Source: a virus. Taken from it: 33,847 nucleotides of DNA. The position numbers were made by a program, and so were the translations under genes. The notes beneath the pieces were generated by a model that saw only the letters and a program-made list of their open reading frames with translations, made no database searches and was not told the DNA's origin. The stretch covers positions 1 to 33,847 of IMG/VR virus record IMGVR_UViG_3300029268_000072. One strand, given 5' to 3'. This document shows positions 7,381 to 13,908 of the stretch, in pieces. Position 1 is the stretch's first letter, and each line of letters opens with the position of its first letter.

Positions 7381-7596
7381 ATGGCAGAAAAACAAGAAAC
7401 CAAAATCAACAAGGTACCGCTCAAAGAAGCGGAGACGCGAGAAGAAAAACTGCTCCTCGGTTTTCTTTCACAAGAAGCGGAGCGTGTTGAATTCGGACAA
7501 ATCGTGGTAGAATTCACTATAAGAAACGGCAAGATCACGTACATGAAGTCGAACGAGATCAGCCGCACGTTCAACGTAGGCACGCCAGGTGCTTGA
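7381..7596 (+). CDS. Small phage protein, DUF2292-like
   Basis: A 71-residue protein whose second half, VEFGQIVVEFTIRNGKITY (about 36-54), resembles the small DUF2292-type proteins (F-G-x-V-x-[hydrophobic] then N-G-K-I). The N-terminal half is charged and helical. Function is unknown. The start is in the AAATATGG context and is two bases after the previous stop. The resemblance is by memory of the family pattern only. Confidence 0.5.
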   Translation: MAEKQETKINKVPLKEAETREEKLLLGFLSQEAERVEFGQIVVEFTIRNGKITYMKSNEISRTFNVGTPGA

Positions 7597-7621
7597 CCCT
7601 TGAACAGTTTATTGCAACAAT
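7593..7621 (+). promoter_or_regulatory. Putative promoter for portal transcript
   Basis: TTGACC (7593-7598), 17 bases, AACAAT (7616-7621); TTGAAC at 7600 with TATAGG at 7621 is a less well spaced alternative. The geometry matches the two clear TTGTTG-17-TA[CT]AAT promoters at 20507 and 25430 that precede the same RNA element. Confidence 0.4.
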
Positions 7622-7632
7622 ATAGGCAACAG

Positions 7633-7670
7633 TCCTTACGGAAGAACCGAGGGATGCGAGCCAAAGCATC
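7633..7670 (+). promoter_or_regulatory. Conserved leader RNA element, copy 1 (start-proximal)
   Basis: The core CTTACGGAAGAACCGAGGG is shared with copies at 20553 and 25478. Hairpin A pairs TCCT (7633-7636) with GGGA (7651-7654), and CGG (7639-7641) with CCG (7647-7649), around the loop AAGAA. Hairpin B pairs GATGC (7653-7657) with GCATC (7666-7670) and so competes for bases 7653-7654. There is no U-run. Hairpin B ends three bases before the portal ATG, so in this copy control would act on translation initiation rather than termination. Confidence 0.7.
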
Positions 7671-7673
7671 ACT

Positions 7674-9665
7674 ATGGAACTTCCACACTTTATAAAATCA
7701 ATCGGCGACAGGTTTAGAGCAAAGCGATACCTCGGTCTTCTGACCGGCGCACTCCCTGTCAACTCACGCTCATGGGGCGCGAGCGACTTTCTTAATGCAC
7801 TCGAAATCTCCCTCTACACAAACCGAGCGATCGCAAAACGCGCGGACAAAGTAGGCGAGATTGAATTCGTACTCAAGGACGCCAAGGATAACGAAATCGA
7901 AAACGACCCAGTCCTCGACCTCCTCTACAAACCAAACAAGCTGTTCTCCGGCGCTGACTTCTGGTCGCTGTACCAAAAATACTACGACGCAGTCGGCGAG
8001 GTTTACATCATGCTCGAAAGCGACAGGCAGATCTTCGAAGCAAAGAGGATCACGGCAATGCATCTGCTTGTCCCCACCGCAGTCACACCGCACTTCAACA
8101 AGGACGGGTCACCGGAGAAATTCGTGTACCGCACCAACGACGCAACGGTGGAGTACAAACCGGAGCAAATTATTTACACACACAACCCTGATCCAAAGAG
8201 CCCGCTACGGGGCCAGTCGCTTCTCAAGGCCGGAGTGAATGCCATCCAAACGGAAACGCAGATCAGCACCTACCACTCAAGGATCCTCGAGAACGGGGGC
8301 AAGGTGGAGGGTGTCTTCAAATTTAAGACCGGACCGCTCACCGAAAACCAGCTCACGCAGATCAAGGACAAGTACCAAAAGGAATACGGCGAAGCGAAGA
8401 AAGCCGGACTGCCTCTCTTCCTCGGAGGAGACGCGGACTACGTCAAGACAGGTCTCACACCGGACGAGCTCGCATTCCTCGAAGCGAAGAAAATGACGCT
8501 CGAGGATATTTGCATACTCACCGGCGTACCGAAATCACTCCTTGCCTCAACCGCTGACGTGAAGTTTGACAATGCCGATGCCGACCGCGCTATCTTCTTG
8601 CGCGAGACAATCAAGCCGCTCCTGAAGAAGCTCGCGGTGGCACTCGACACGACCCTCTTCCCTGACGGCCGCAACCTGACGTTCATCGACCCGACTCCGG
8701 AAAACACGGAGGAGAAGCGAAAGAACATCGAGACGGCAAACACCATCAGCGCACTCACCACAAACGAAAAGCGCAAGCTCCTTGGAGAACTCGGCATCAT
8801 CCTCGACCCAGTGGGCAAGGAGGGCGACGACATCCTCATACCGTTCAGCGTATCGCCTCTAGGGGCAGAACCGGCACCAGCGCCGGCCCAGGAGGATCCT
8901 GAAGAAAAGGGTATCGAGACAAAGGAAATCGAGCACCCGCTCCGCGACTACGATATGCGGCGCCTCTACTGGGGCATGCAGATCAAACGCATGGACGCGC
9001 GCGAGAAGAAGATGAAGAACGCGCTCAAGGGATACTTCGATGACCAGGAAAAGCGAATCACCGAAGCGCTCTCCCCTGCCAAGTCCCGATACTTCCGCAA
9101 GACACAGCTCGACGAACTGCTCTCAATCGAAATGGAGGTCAAGATCGGCAAGAAGATATTCATCCCGATACTGACTGAGCTTCTGAAGCAAGCCGGCATC
9201 GATGCGATCGAACTCGCGGGTAGCAAATACGGCTTCATCCTCAAAGACGAAATCAAAAGCTGGCTGGAGAATCGAGCCGACATCTTCTTGAATAAAATCA
9301 ACGAGACGACGTTCGCCAAACTCCAGGACGAATTTAAAGCGAGCTTAGAAGCAGAGGAGGGTCGAGAGGGTCTGATCAGCCGGATCCAGGATGCCTACGG
9401 AGGCATACAGAAATCAAGGGCTGGCCTCATCGCACGCACCGAGACACACAACGCAACTCAGTACGGAACGATGCAGGGGTACAAACAGGGCGGACTCACA
9501 ACCAAGATATGGGTCGCAGTCCTGGACGGAGCAACGAGGGACTCTCATGCCGCTGTCGACGGCGAGGAGCGTCCGCTCGATAGGCCATTCAGCAACGGGC
9601 TGATGTTCCCCGGGGATCCGAAAGGCGACGCCGGAGAAGTTATTAATTGCCGATGCGTTATCTAG
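7674..9665 (+). CDS. Portal protein fused to MuF-type head protein
   Basis: A 663-residue fusion. Residues 1 to about 380 match HK97-type portal proteins, which form the dodecameric DNA gate at one capsid vertex: A-L-E-I-S-L-Y-T-N-R-A-I-A-K-R-A near the N-terminus, and a V-G-E-V-Y-I-M-L segment. A proline/glutamate-rich linker around 395-415 leads to a C-terminal MuF/SPP1 gp7-like head morphogenesis domain. That domain has A-R-T-E-T-H-N-A-T and ends with D-A-G-E-V-I-N-C-R-C-V-I. These are usually separate adjacent genes. Fusion places about one MuF per portal subunit. Translation start control by the adjacent RNA element is likely. Confidence 0.88.
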   Translation: MELPHFIKSIGDRFRAKRYLGLLTGALPVNSRSWGASDFLNALEISLYTNRAIAKRADKVGEIEFVLKDAKDNEIENDPVLDLLYKPNKLFSGADFWSLYQKYYDAVGEVYIMLESDRQIFEAKRITAMHLLVPTAVTPHFNKDGSPEKFVYRTNDATVEYKPEQIIYTHNPDPKSPLRGQSLLKAGVNAIQTETQISTYHSRILENGGKVEGVFKFKTGPLTENQLTQIKDKYQKEYGEAKKAGLPLFLGGDADYVKTGLTPDELAFLEAKKMTLEDICILTGVPKSLLASTADVKFDNADADRAIFLRETIKPLLKKLAVALDTTLFPDGRNLTFIDPTPENTEEKRKNIETANTISALTTNEKRKLLGELGIILDPVGKEGDDILIPFSVSPLGAEPAPAPAQEDPEEKGIETKEIEHPLRDYDMRRLYWGMQIKRMDAREKKMKNALKGYFDDQEKRITEALSPAKSRYFRKTQLDELLSIEMEVKIGKKIFIPILTELLKQAGIDAIELAGSKYGFILKDEIKSWLENRADIFLNKINETTFAKLQDEFKASLEAEEGREGLISRIQDAYGGIQKSRAGLIARTETHNATQYGTMQGYKQGGLTTKIWVAVLDGATRDSHAAVDGEERPLDRPFSNGLMFPGDPKGDAGEVINCRCVI

Positions 9666-9667
9666 CG

Positions 9668-9681
9668 TGTTATCATATAAA
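9668..9681 (+). promoter_or_regulatory. Promoter motif GTGTTATCATATAA
   Basis: Identical over 14 bases to the motif at 7157. The -10 box TATAAA (9676-9681) is six bases before the ATG at 9688, which predicts leaderless transcription of the prohead protease gene. The motif overlaps the end of the portal gene. Confidence 0.55.
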
Positions 9682-9687
9682 AACATT

Positions 9688-10689
9688 ATGAAGCAGAAAT
9701 TTACAAAAGGAGAGAAAGCGTACTTGCAAATGCCGGTGAAGGTGAAGTCCATCGACAAAGAGCTCGGCACGCTCGAGGCGATATTCTCCACACAAGACGT
9801 CGATCGCCACGGAGACATAGTCCTGCAAGACGGGTGGGATATTTCAATGTTCAAAAAGAACCCCGTCATTCTCAACTCTCACAACTACGGCGACGCCGCA
9901 GAGGTGATCGGGAAAGCGTCGGGCGTGAAAGTGGAGGCCAAAAAGCTCCAAGGTAAAATCACGTTCGCGGTCAATGAGAACCCAAAGGCCAAGATCATCT
10001 TCGACCTCTACGCCGGCGGATTCCTCAACGCGTTCTCCGTGGGCTTCATCCCCACCGCATTCAAGACCAACAAGGATGGCAGTACCGATTGGTACACCAT
10101 CGAATCGGCCGAGCTCCTGGAGGTATCTGCTGTCTCCGTTCCGGCCAACGCACGCGCTCTTGCGAAAGCAAAGGGTATCGACATCGACATGCTAAAATCA
10201 AACGACGATGAAGAACACAAACCAACCAATGAGGACGGCGAACCGGAACCCGAGGGAGACGCTGACGCGCTTCCAAAAGGTGACGAAGTACCGCCAGCTC
10301 CAGGGGAACCCGCTCCCAAAGACGGCGACGGTGGTGAAAGCGAATCAGACGAGGGTGATGAAGAAGCCGGCGCTGATGCAGGAGCACCAGCAGGTGACGA
10401 AGTTATTCCCGAAAAGGATAAAGAGAAGGATAAAGAGGGAGACGAAGCCGAAGCCGGTGCAGAAGCAACTCCTGAAGAGCCGGTCCAGGCAAGCTATGCT
10501 TCCAAGGTAGTGAAAGCGATCGCAAACATCGACTCACGCCAACGGGAGGAGCTGAAGCGGGCGGCCAAGATCATCAAGTCCATCCTAGACGGCGACGTAG
10601 AGGGGACGAGAGTCGAGGCAAAGGTGCACGAACAGATTCAGAAGCGTAAAATTAACCAAGCGATCCGATCCCTCATGAAAGTGAGGTAA
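9688..10689 (+). CDS. Prohead protease with acidic scaffold-like tail
   Basis: From the ATG at 9688 the protein has 333 residues. The first 170 are an HK97-type (U35) assembly protease: H-G-D-I-V-L-Q-D-G-W at 41-50, catalytic His in N-S-H-N-Y-G at 65, and Ser in A-F-S-V-G-F at 117. From about 175 to 270 it is dominated by Glu, Asp, Pro and Gly, and the last 65 residues form charged helices ending in basic residues. This tail probably works as the scaffold that organises the capsid protein, as no separate scaffold gene lies between it and the capsid gene. The ATG at 9667 is less likely because it precedes the -10 box. Confidence 0.88.
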   Translation: MKQKFTKGEKAYLQMPVKVKSIDKELGTLEAIFSTQDVDRHGDIVLQDGWDISMFKKNPVILNSHNYGDAAEVIGKASGVKVEAKKLQGKITFAVNENPKAKIIFDLYAGGFLNAFSVGFIPTAFKTNKDGSTDWYTIESAELLEVSAVSVPANARALAKAKGIDIDMLKSNDDEEHKPTNEDGEPEPEGDADALPKGDEVPPAPGEPAPKDGDGGESESDEGDEEAGADAGAPAGDEVIPEKDKEKDKEGDEAEAGAEATPEEPVQASYASKVVKAIANIDSRQREELKRAAKIIKSILDGDVEGTRVEAKVHEQIQKRKINQAIRSLMKVR

Positions 10690-10701
10690 GGATTTAAAAG
10701 T

Positions 10702-10754
10702 GATGATAGTGCCATTAGTCGGATAGGTCGAAACACCCCGGGGCACAGGGCATC
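10702..10754 (+). promoter_or_regulatory. Folded 5' leader of capsid gene
   Basis: In the 100-base gap before the capsid gene, nested pairs can form: GATG (10702) with CATC (10751-10754), GTGCC (10709-10713) with GGCAC (10742-10746), CGG (10720-10722) with CCG (10738-10740), and GGT (10726-10728) with ACC (10735-10737) around CGAAAC. No U-run follows. This could stabilise the most abundant mRNA or regulate it. It shares no sequence with the element upstream of the portal gene. Confidence 0.4.
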
Positions 10755-10789
10755 TAAAATTTAACAGCCAATCATAAGCACACATCACT

Positions 10790-12136
10790 ATGAGTGAAAT
10801 TCTAAAGCGCATTAAGGCACTTTTGGCACAGGGGTTCGCCTCTGCTGACGAAAAGGCCAAGCTCGCTGCCGACGTTGCAAAACTTAAGGCAGTGGATCAG
10901 GCGGCTATCGGAGACGAGGTGGCGAAAGTCAGCGACCTCTCTGAAACCAAGAAGATCCAGAGTGAGGATGAAGCGGATGCTGAAGTAGAAAAGGGTATCA
11001 AAGCCCTCTTCGACCGTCATGCAGATCGCATCGAGAAATCCCTTAAAACGGAGATCAAATCCTACCTCGACGAACAGCGCACCCTCATGGAGCAGAAAGC
11101 GGGTGTATACCATCCGTCACTTGTTGGTAAGCGTAAGGAGCTCTCGAGCCGCCTACGTGACATCACCAAGGCACTGCTCTCCGGAGACGACACCAAGCTC
11201 AAGGAGATGACGACCGATGCATCGGGCTCACCGTTTGCGGGTTACACCGTGGACAGCGAACTCTCTGCTGAAATCCGTCACCTCGTACTTGAGTACGGCG
11301 TAGCCCGTAGAGAGATGATGGCGATCCCTCTAAGCAAGGGATCCTACAAGGCCAACAACCTTGCAACTGATGTCACCGTCTACTGGGTAGATGAGGGCGC
11401 AGTCGTCAGCTCAACACAGGCAGTCCTCGGGCAGGAAGAACTCACACTCAAGAAACTTGGAGCCATCGTTACGATGACCTCCGAATTGCTTGAGGATACC
11501 GAGATCGACTTCATTTCGTTCTTGGCATCACGTGTCGCTGAGGGCTTCGCGCGAGCGGAGGACTTGGCGTTCTTCCAGGGTGACGGCACTTCAACCTACG
11601 GTGGCTTCACCGGCTTGCTCAACGCAACCGACGTCAACGAGGTGACGCTTGCCGGCACGACTTTTGCCTCAATGGATGCTGATGACTTGCTCGACATGGT
11701 CGACGCGACACCTAGCGGAGCTTTGGCTAACGCCAAATTCTACTACCACCGCACGATCAAGAGCATCATCAGAAAGCTCAAAGCTGCGACAACTGGAGAG
11801 TACATCTACCAGCTTCCGTCACAGTCCGGACCGGCAACGGTTTGGGGATACCCTGAGGTTCTTGTGGAGGCAATGCCTGGCATTACCGACACAGCCGCAG
11901 ACACGTCATTCGTTCTCTTCGGAGATTTGCGAAAGGCATGTATCCTGGGCTTCAAATCCACTGGCTTGGTCGCGTCGCGCTTCAACGCTGGTACGGTGAG
12001 AAATGTCGCAAACAATGCTGACATCAACCTCATCACTACCGACCGAGAAGCCGTACGATGGACAGAGCGAACGGGCTACATCCGCATCATTCCGACTGCG
12101 GTCACGAAGCTCACTACTGCGGCGGTCTCCGCCTAA
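10790..12136 (+). CDS. Major capsid protein, HK97 fold
   Basis: The 448-residue protein has a charged helical N-terminal delta-type region (1 to about 130), likely removed by the upstream protease. The HK97-fold body follows: A-R-R-E-M-M-A-I-P near the N-arm, then K-L-G-A-I-V-T-M-T-S-E-L-L-E-D-T in the spine region. F-F-Q-G-D-G-T-S-T-Y-G-G-F-T-G-L-L (about residues 262-278) is typical of this fold, and D-R-E-A-V-R-W-T-E-R-T-G-Y is at the C-terminus. It builds the icosahedral shell. Gene order protease then capsid is classic. It is preceded by a folded leader and followed by a very stable hairpin. Confidence 0.93.
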   Translation: MSEILKRIKALLAQGFASADEKAKLAADVAKLKAVDQAAIGDEVAKVSDLSETKKIQSEDEADAEVEKGIKALFDRHADRIEKSLKTEIKSYLDEQRTLMEQKAGVYHPSLVGKRKELSSRLRDITKALLSGDDTKLKEMTTDASGSPFAGYTVDSELSAEIRHLVLEYGVARREMMAIPLSKGSYKANNLATDVTVYWVDEGAVVSSTQAVLGQEELTLKKLGAIVTMTSELLEDTEIDFISFLASRVAEGFARAEDLAFFQGDGTSTYGGFTGLLNATDVNEVTLAGTTFASMDADDLLDMVDATPSGALANAKFYYHRTIKSIIRKLKAATTGEYIYQLPSQSGPATVWGYPEVLVEAMPGITDTAADTSFVLFGDLRKACILGFKSTGLVASRFNAGTVRNVANNADINLITTDREAVRWTERTGYIRIIPTAVTKLTTAAVSA

Positions 12137-12170
12137 CGTAGTCGCCCTACCACTCGGTAGCGCATCCACT

Positions 12171-12204
12171 CTGATCGTTTTGCCGGCAACGGTGAAACGA
12201 TCAG
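12171..12204 (+). other. 15-bp RNA hairpin with GCAA tetraloop
   Basis: CTGATCGTTT (12171-12180) pairs perfectly with AAACGATCAG (12195-12204). The helix continues through two G-U wobble pairs and CCG/CGG to the GNRA tetraloop GCAA (12186-12189). Weaker hairpins flank it: CTACC-ACTC-GGTAG at 12147-12159, and a GGG/CCC pair just before the next ATG. There is no U-run. It lies 35 bases after the capsid stop and could stabilise the capsid mRNA end, or be a processing site. Confidence 0.65.
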
Positions 12205-12226
12205 GACTGGGTACACTCCCAACACT

Positions 12227-12622
12227 ATGATTTTTCAAGAACGCAAACAATCAAACGATGAGTACGCCTACGACGTGGAGGATGTCTTCGGAACCGTTCA
12301 CATCGAGTCGAGTGTGAAGCTGACCGGCGAGATCCTTGACGGCATCGTTATGGTATTATTGAAACAGAACATCTCAGCCGAGGAGATCCGAGGCGAGGTG
12401 AAGCACGACCAGGGAGTCGTGCAGTACGTCTTCAAGAAGCGCCCAATATGGGAAGATGACGACGAACAAAAAGAACCATGCAACGATACGCCTACCTCAA
12501 CACAAAAACCGGAAAGCGCGTCTACTCGGACACGCCTCTTAAGGATCCCCATCTTAAGCTGGTGCGCGAGATTCGCGGAAGCGTTCCGCGAGGCCTGGAA
12601 AAAGGGGAAAGGAAGCCAGTGA
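12227..12622 (+). CDS. Hypothetical protein downstream of capsid gene
   Basis: A 131-residue reading frame. The first 80 residues look like a real compact protein (VFGTVHIESSVKLTGEILDG, then V-V-Q-Y-V-F-K-K-R-P and an acidic run). The last 45 are low in structure and overlap, in another frame, a more protein-like 56-residue ORF starting at 12478. The true function is unknown. It starts in a CACTATG context seven bases after the GGG/CCC hairpin. The long overlap suggests either that the C-terminus is poorly constrained or that this gene was extended by mutation of an earlier stop. Confidence 0.55.
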   Translation: MIFQERKQSNDEYAYDVEDVFGTVHIESSVKLTGEILDGIVMVLLKQNISAEEIRGEVKHDQGVVQYVFKKRPIWEDDDEQKEPCNDTPTSTQKPESASTRTRLLRIPILSWCARFAEAFREAWKKGKGSQ

Positions 12623-12648
12623 AGTCGGGCACTGGTAAAAATTATTAA
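12478..12648 (+). CDS. Small overlapping phage protein (56 aa)
   Basis: ATG at 12478, TAA at 12646-12648. The product starts MQRYAYLNTKTGKRVYSD and contains T-P-L-K-D-P-H-L-K-L-V-R-E-I-R-G. This is typical of short phage proteins that begin with a beta hairpin (L-N-T-K-T-G-K-R-V-Y-S). It overlaps the 3' third of the 12227 gene by 145 bases in the -1 frame and has the better protein character there. No good slippery heptamer is seen, so independent initiation is more likely than frameshifting. Function unknown; a head-associated small protein is possible from position. Confidence 0.5.
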   Translation: MQRYAYLNTKTGKRVYSDTPLKDPHLKLVREIRGSVPRGLEKGERKPVKSGTGKNY

Positions 12649-12661
12649 CGTAGCTTATAAT
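12633..12661 (+). promoter_or_regulatory. Promoter, leaderless geometry, for the 12670 gene
   Basis: TGGTAA (12633-12638), 17 bases, TATAAT (12656-12661), then eight bases to the ATG at 12670. Same arrangement as the sites at 4174 and 18147. The expected start point is within two or three bases of the start codon. Confidence 0.55.
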
Positions 12662-12669
12662 TTACGCAT

Positions 12670-13173
12670 ATGGCAGCAACAGTAGAAATCGATGAAGCAA
12701 ATGGTGCGGGCGAGACACTCACCCACAACATCACAAACTCCAACATGGGGAGTGCTGATTCGGTGAACTTGGTAGCGGCGAGCAACCCGATAGTCCCGGG
12801 CGATCGTTCCTACATCAAGTATCAAAAAATCCATGTGACTGCGATGGGCGGGTCGTCTCTCATAGACAACCTCAAGGTGTGGCGCACAACCGCACTCGGA
12901 GGATCCGCAACTCACGTCACCAACGCGCGAACCACTTCATACGCGGGCGCACTCGCGTACGCCACGCCAGTAGCCACAGCCGTGTCGACAGTCGACCAGG
13001 CAATGCCTACGTCGGAGCCGGCAAGCGCAAACCTCGGTATCGGTGGGGCTCTCAACGGCTCTCTATCCGATGCAGGGTCATCGGACTATCTCGGACATCA
13101 GATCGTCACTGACGCCGGAGATGTAGCAGGAGCATCCTGCACGATGCACCACCAGTACGACGAGACAGCTTAA
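12670..13173 (+). CDS. Putative virion structural (decoration-like) protein
   Basis: A 167-residue protein rich in Ala, Ser, Thr and Gly with beta-strand character, for example N-L-V-A-A-S-N-P-I-V-P-G-D-R-S-Y and S-L-I-D-N-L-K-V-W-R-T. The C-terminus has V-T-D-A-G-D-V-A-G-A-S-C-T-M-H-H-Q-Y-D. I recall similar D-N-L-K-V-W-R segments in phage head-region proteins of unknown role. It has its own strong promoter and lies shortly after the capsid gene, which fits an abundant capsid decoration or head protein. No enzymatic motif. Confidence 0.6.
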   Translation: MAATVEIDEANGAGETLTHNITNSNMGSADSVNLVAASNPIVPGDRSYIKYQKIHVTAMGGSSLIDNLKVWRTTALGGSATHVTNARTTSYAGALAYATPVATAVSTVDQAMPTSEPASANLGIGGALNGSLSDAGSSDYLGHQIVTDAGDVAGASCTMHHQYDETA

Positions 13174-13183
13174 ACTCAAACCT

Positions 13184-13369
13184 ATGGCAATACACAAATG
13201 CTCGCCTTGCGGTTCAGAGTTTAAGACCGAGGCCGAATACCTCGAACACGCTTGTAAAAAAGCAGAGGGTGCCAAGCCGGGCAGTGCGGAATTCCTAAAG
13301 AAAACCACAATGCCAAACTACGACAAGGTAGCCGAAGCCGCTCAAAAGCGTGGAACCGCGAAAAAGTAA
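13184..13369 (+). CDS. Small zinc-finger protein
   Basis: A 61-residue protein with C6-x2-C9-x12-H22-x-C24 (within KCSPCGSEFKTEAEYLEHAC), a C2HC-type zinc knuckle or finger. A lysine-rich, unstructured C-terminus ends in K-R-G-T-A-K-K. It follows the structural gene after ten bases, with a CCTATG start. It may bind DNA or RNA or mediate protein contacts in the head. It is the last gene before the twin hairpin and terminator that separate this group from the fibre genes. Confidence 0.65.
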   Translation: MAIHKCSPCGSEFKTEAEYLEHACKKAEGAKPGSAEFLKKTTMPNYDKVAEAAQKRGTAKK

Positions 13370-13382
13370 AATTCATAGACGC

Positions 13383-13436
13383 TCGCAATTCAATGCGAAC
13401 GCCGGATAACGGGCTCAATTCAATGAGTCGCGCCGG
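13383..13436 (+). repeat. Twin hairpins with identical loop and CGCCGG tail
   Basis: Two tandem units. Unit 1: TCGCA-ATTCAA-TGCGA (13383-13398), one base, CGCCGG (13400-13405). Unit 2: GGCTCA-ATTCAA-TGAGTC (13412-13429), one base, CGCCGG (13431-13436). Stem sequences differ but pairing, loop, spacing and downstream hexamer are kept, which is the pattern expected of a selected RNA structure. An intrinsic terminator begins five bases later. Confidence 0.65.
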
Positions 13437-13440
13437 AGGA

Positions 13441-13472
13441 AAAAAGCCCCCGACGCAAGCCGGGGACTTTTT
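13441..13472. terminator. Bidirectional intrinsic terminator
   Basis: A-run (13441-13445), G, stem CCCCG (13448-13452) with CGGGG (13461-13465), C, then T-run (13468-13472). The A and T runs make it usable on either strand. It separates the zinc-finger gene from the 13492 gene and sits directly after the twin hairpins. Confidence 0.85.
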
Positions 13473-13491
13473 ATTAAACATCAAACAACTT

Positions 13492-13908
13492 ATGGAAAAT
13501 CAAAAATTCACAATGACAAAAGACGGGGAGACAATCGAGGTCGCACTTGAGAAGTGGAGCTGGGGCGTCGTTTATAAAGACGGCAGGGAACTGCACCAAT
13601 TCGGCGACAAGGGGGATTTCCATCAGATCGCCGAAATCGAGCAGGACAACGTCCGCCTTTTTGTGCTTTATCAAACAGGGGACATGACCAAGCGAATCGA
13701 CATAGTGCTACCCGAGGGAGCAAAAATCATTCATAAATACCGAAACTTCATATTCAACCACGGCCAAGCAGACGAAAAGCACGTGAGAGTTTACATTTTT
13801 GGCTACAGAAAGGACGGCCAGCACTCGCACTTCAACTTTGTTATGCCTGACGGACGAATCATTCAGTCGGACACAGACGTTATAAAGCTAACCGACTTCA
13901 AGCTGTAA
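13492..13908 (+). CDS. Hypothetical protein upstream of fibre gene
   Basis: The protein has 138 residues from the ATG at 13492. The frame is open from 13393, but that would translate the twin hairpins and terminator. It has a tryptophan-rich start, VALEKWSWGVVYKDGRELHQ (about 17-36), then beta-rich sequence with R-I-D-I-V-L-P-E-G-A-K-I and repeated F-N-F/F-G-Y elements. Function unknown. It abuts the large fibre gene with no gap, so the two are probably translated together, perhaps as fibre and assembly partner. Codon use looks more AT-rich than in the capsid-upstream genes, as for the fibre N-terminus. Confidence 0.65.
   Translation: MENQKFTMTKDGETIEVALEKWSWGVVYKDGRELHQFGDKGDFHQIAEIEQDNVRLFVLYQTGDMTKRIDIVLPEGAKIIHKYRNFIFNHGQADEKHVRVYIFGYRKDGQHSHFNFVMPDGRIIQSDTDVIKLTDFKL

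Noticed and set aside
10695-10760. Possible hammerhead-type ribozyme in the capsid leader (TGATGA and CGAAAC present)
   Set aside because: The two boxes are not joined by a stem of the right shape and the C before UGAUGA is missing, so the core cannot form.
12450-12490. Programmed -1 frameshift joining the 12227 and 12478 frames
   Set aside because: The frames are in -1 relation, but no X-XXY-YYZ heptamer is present in register and the second ORF has its own ATG.
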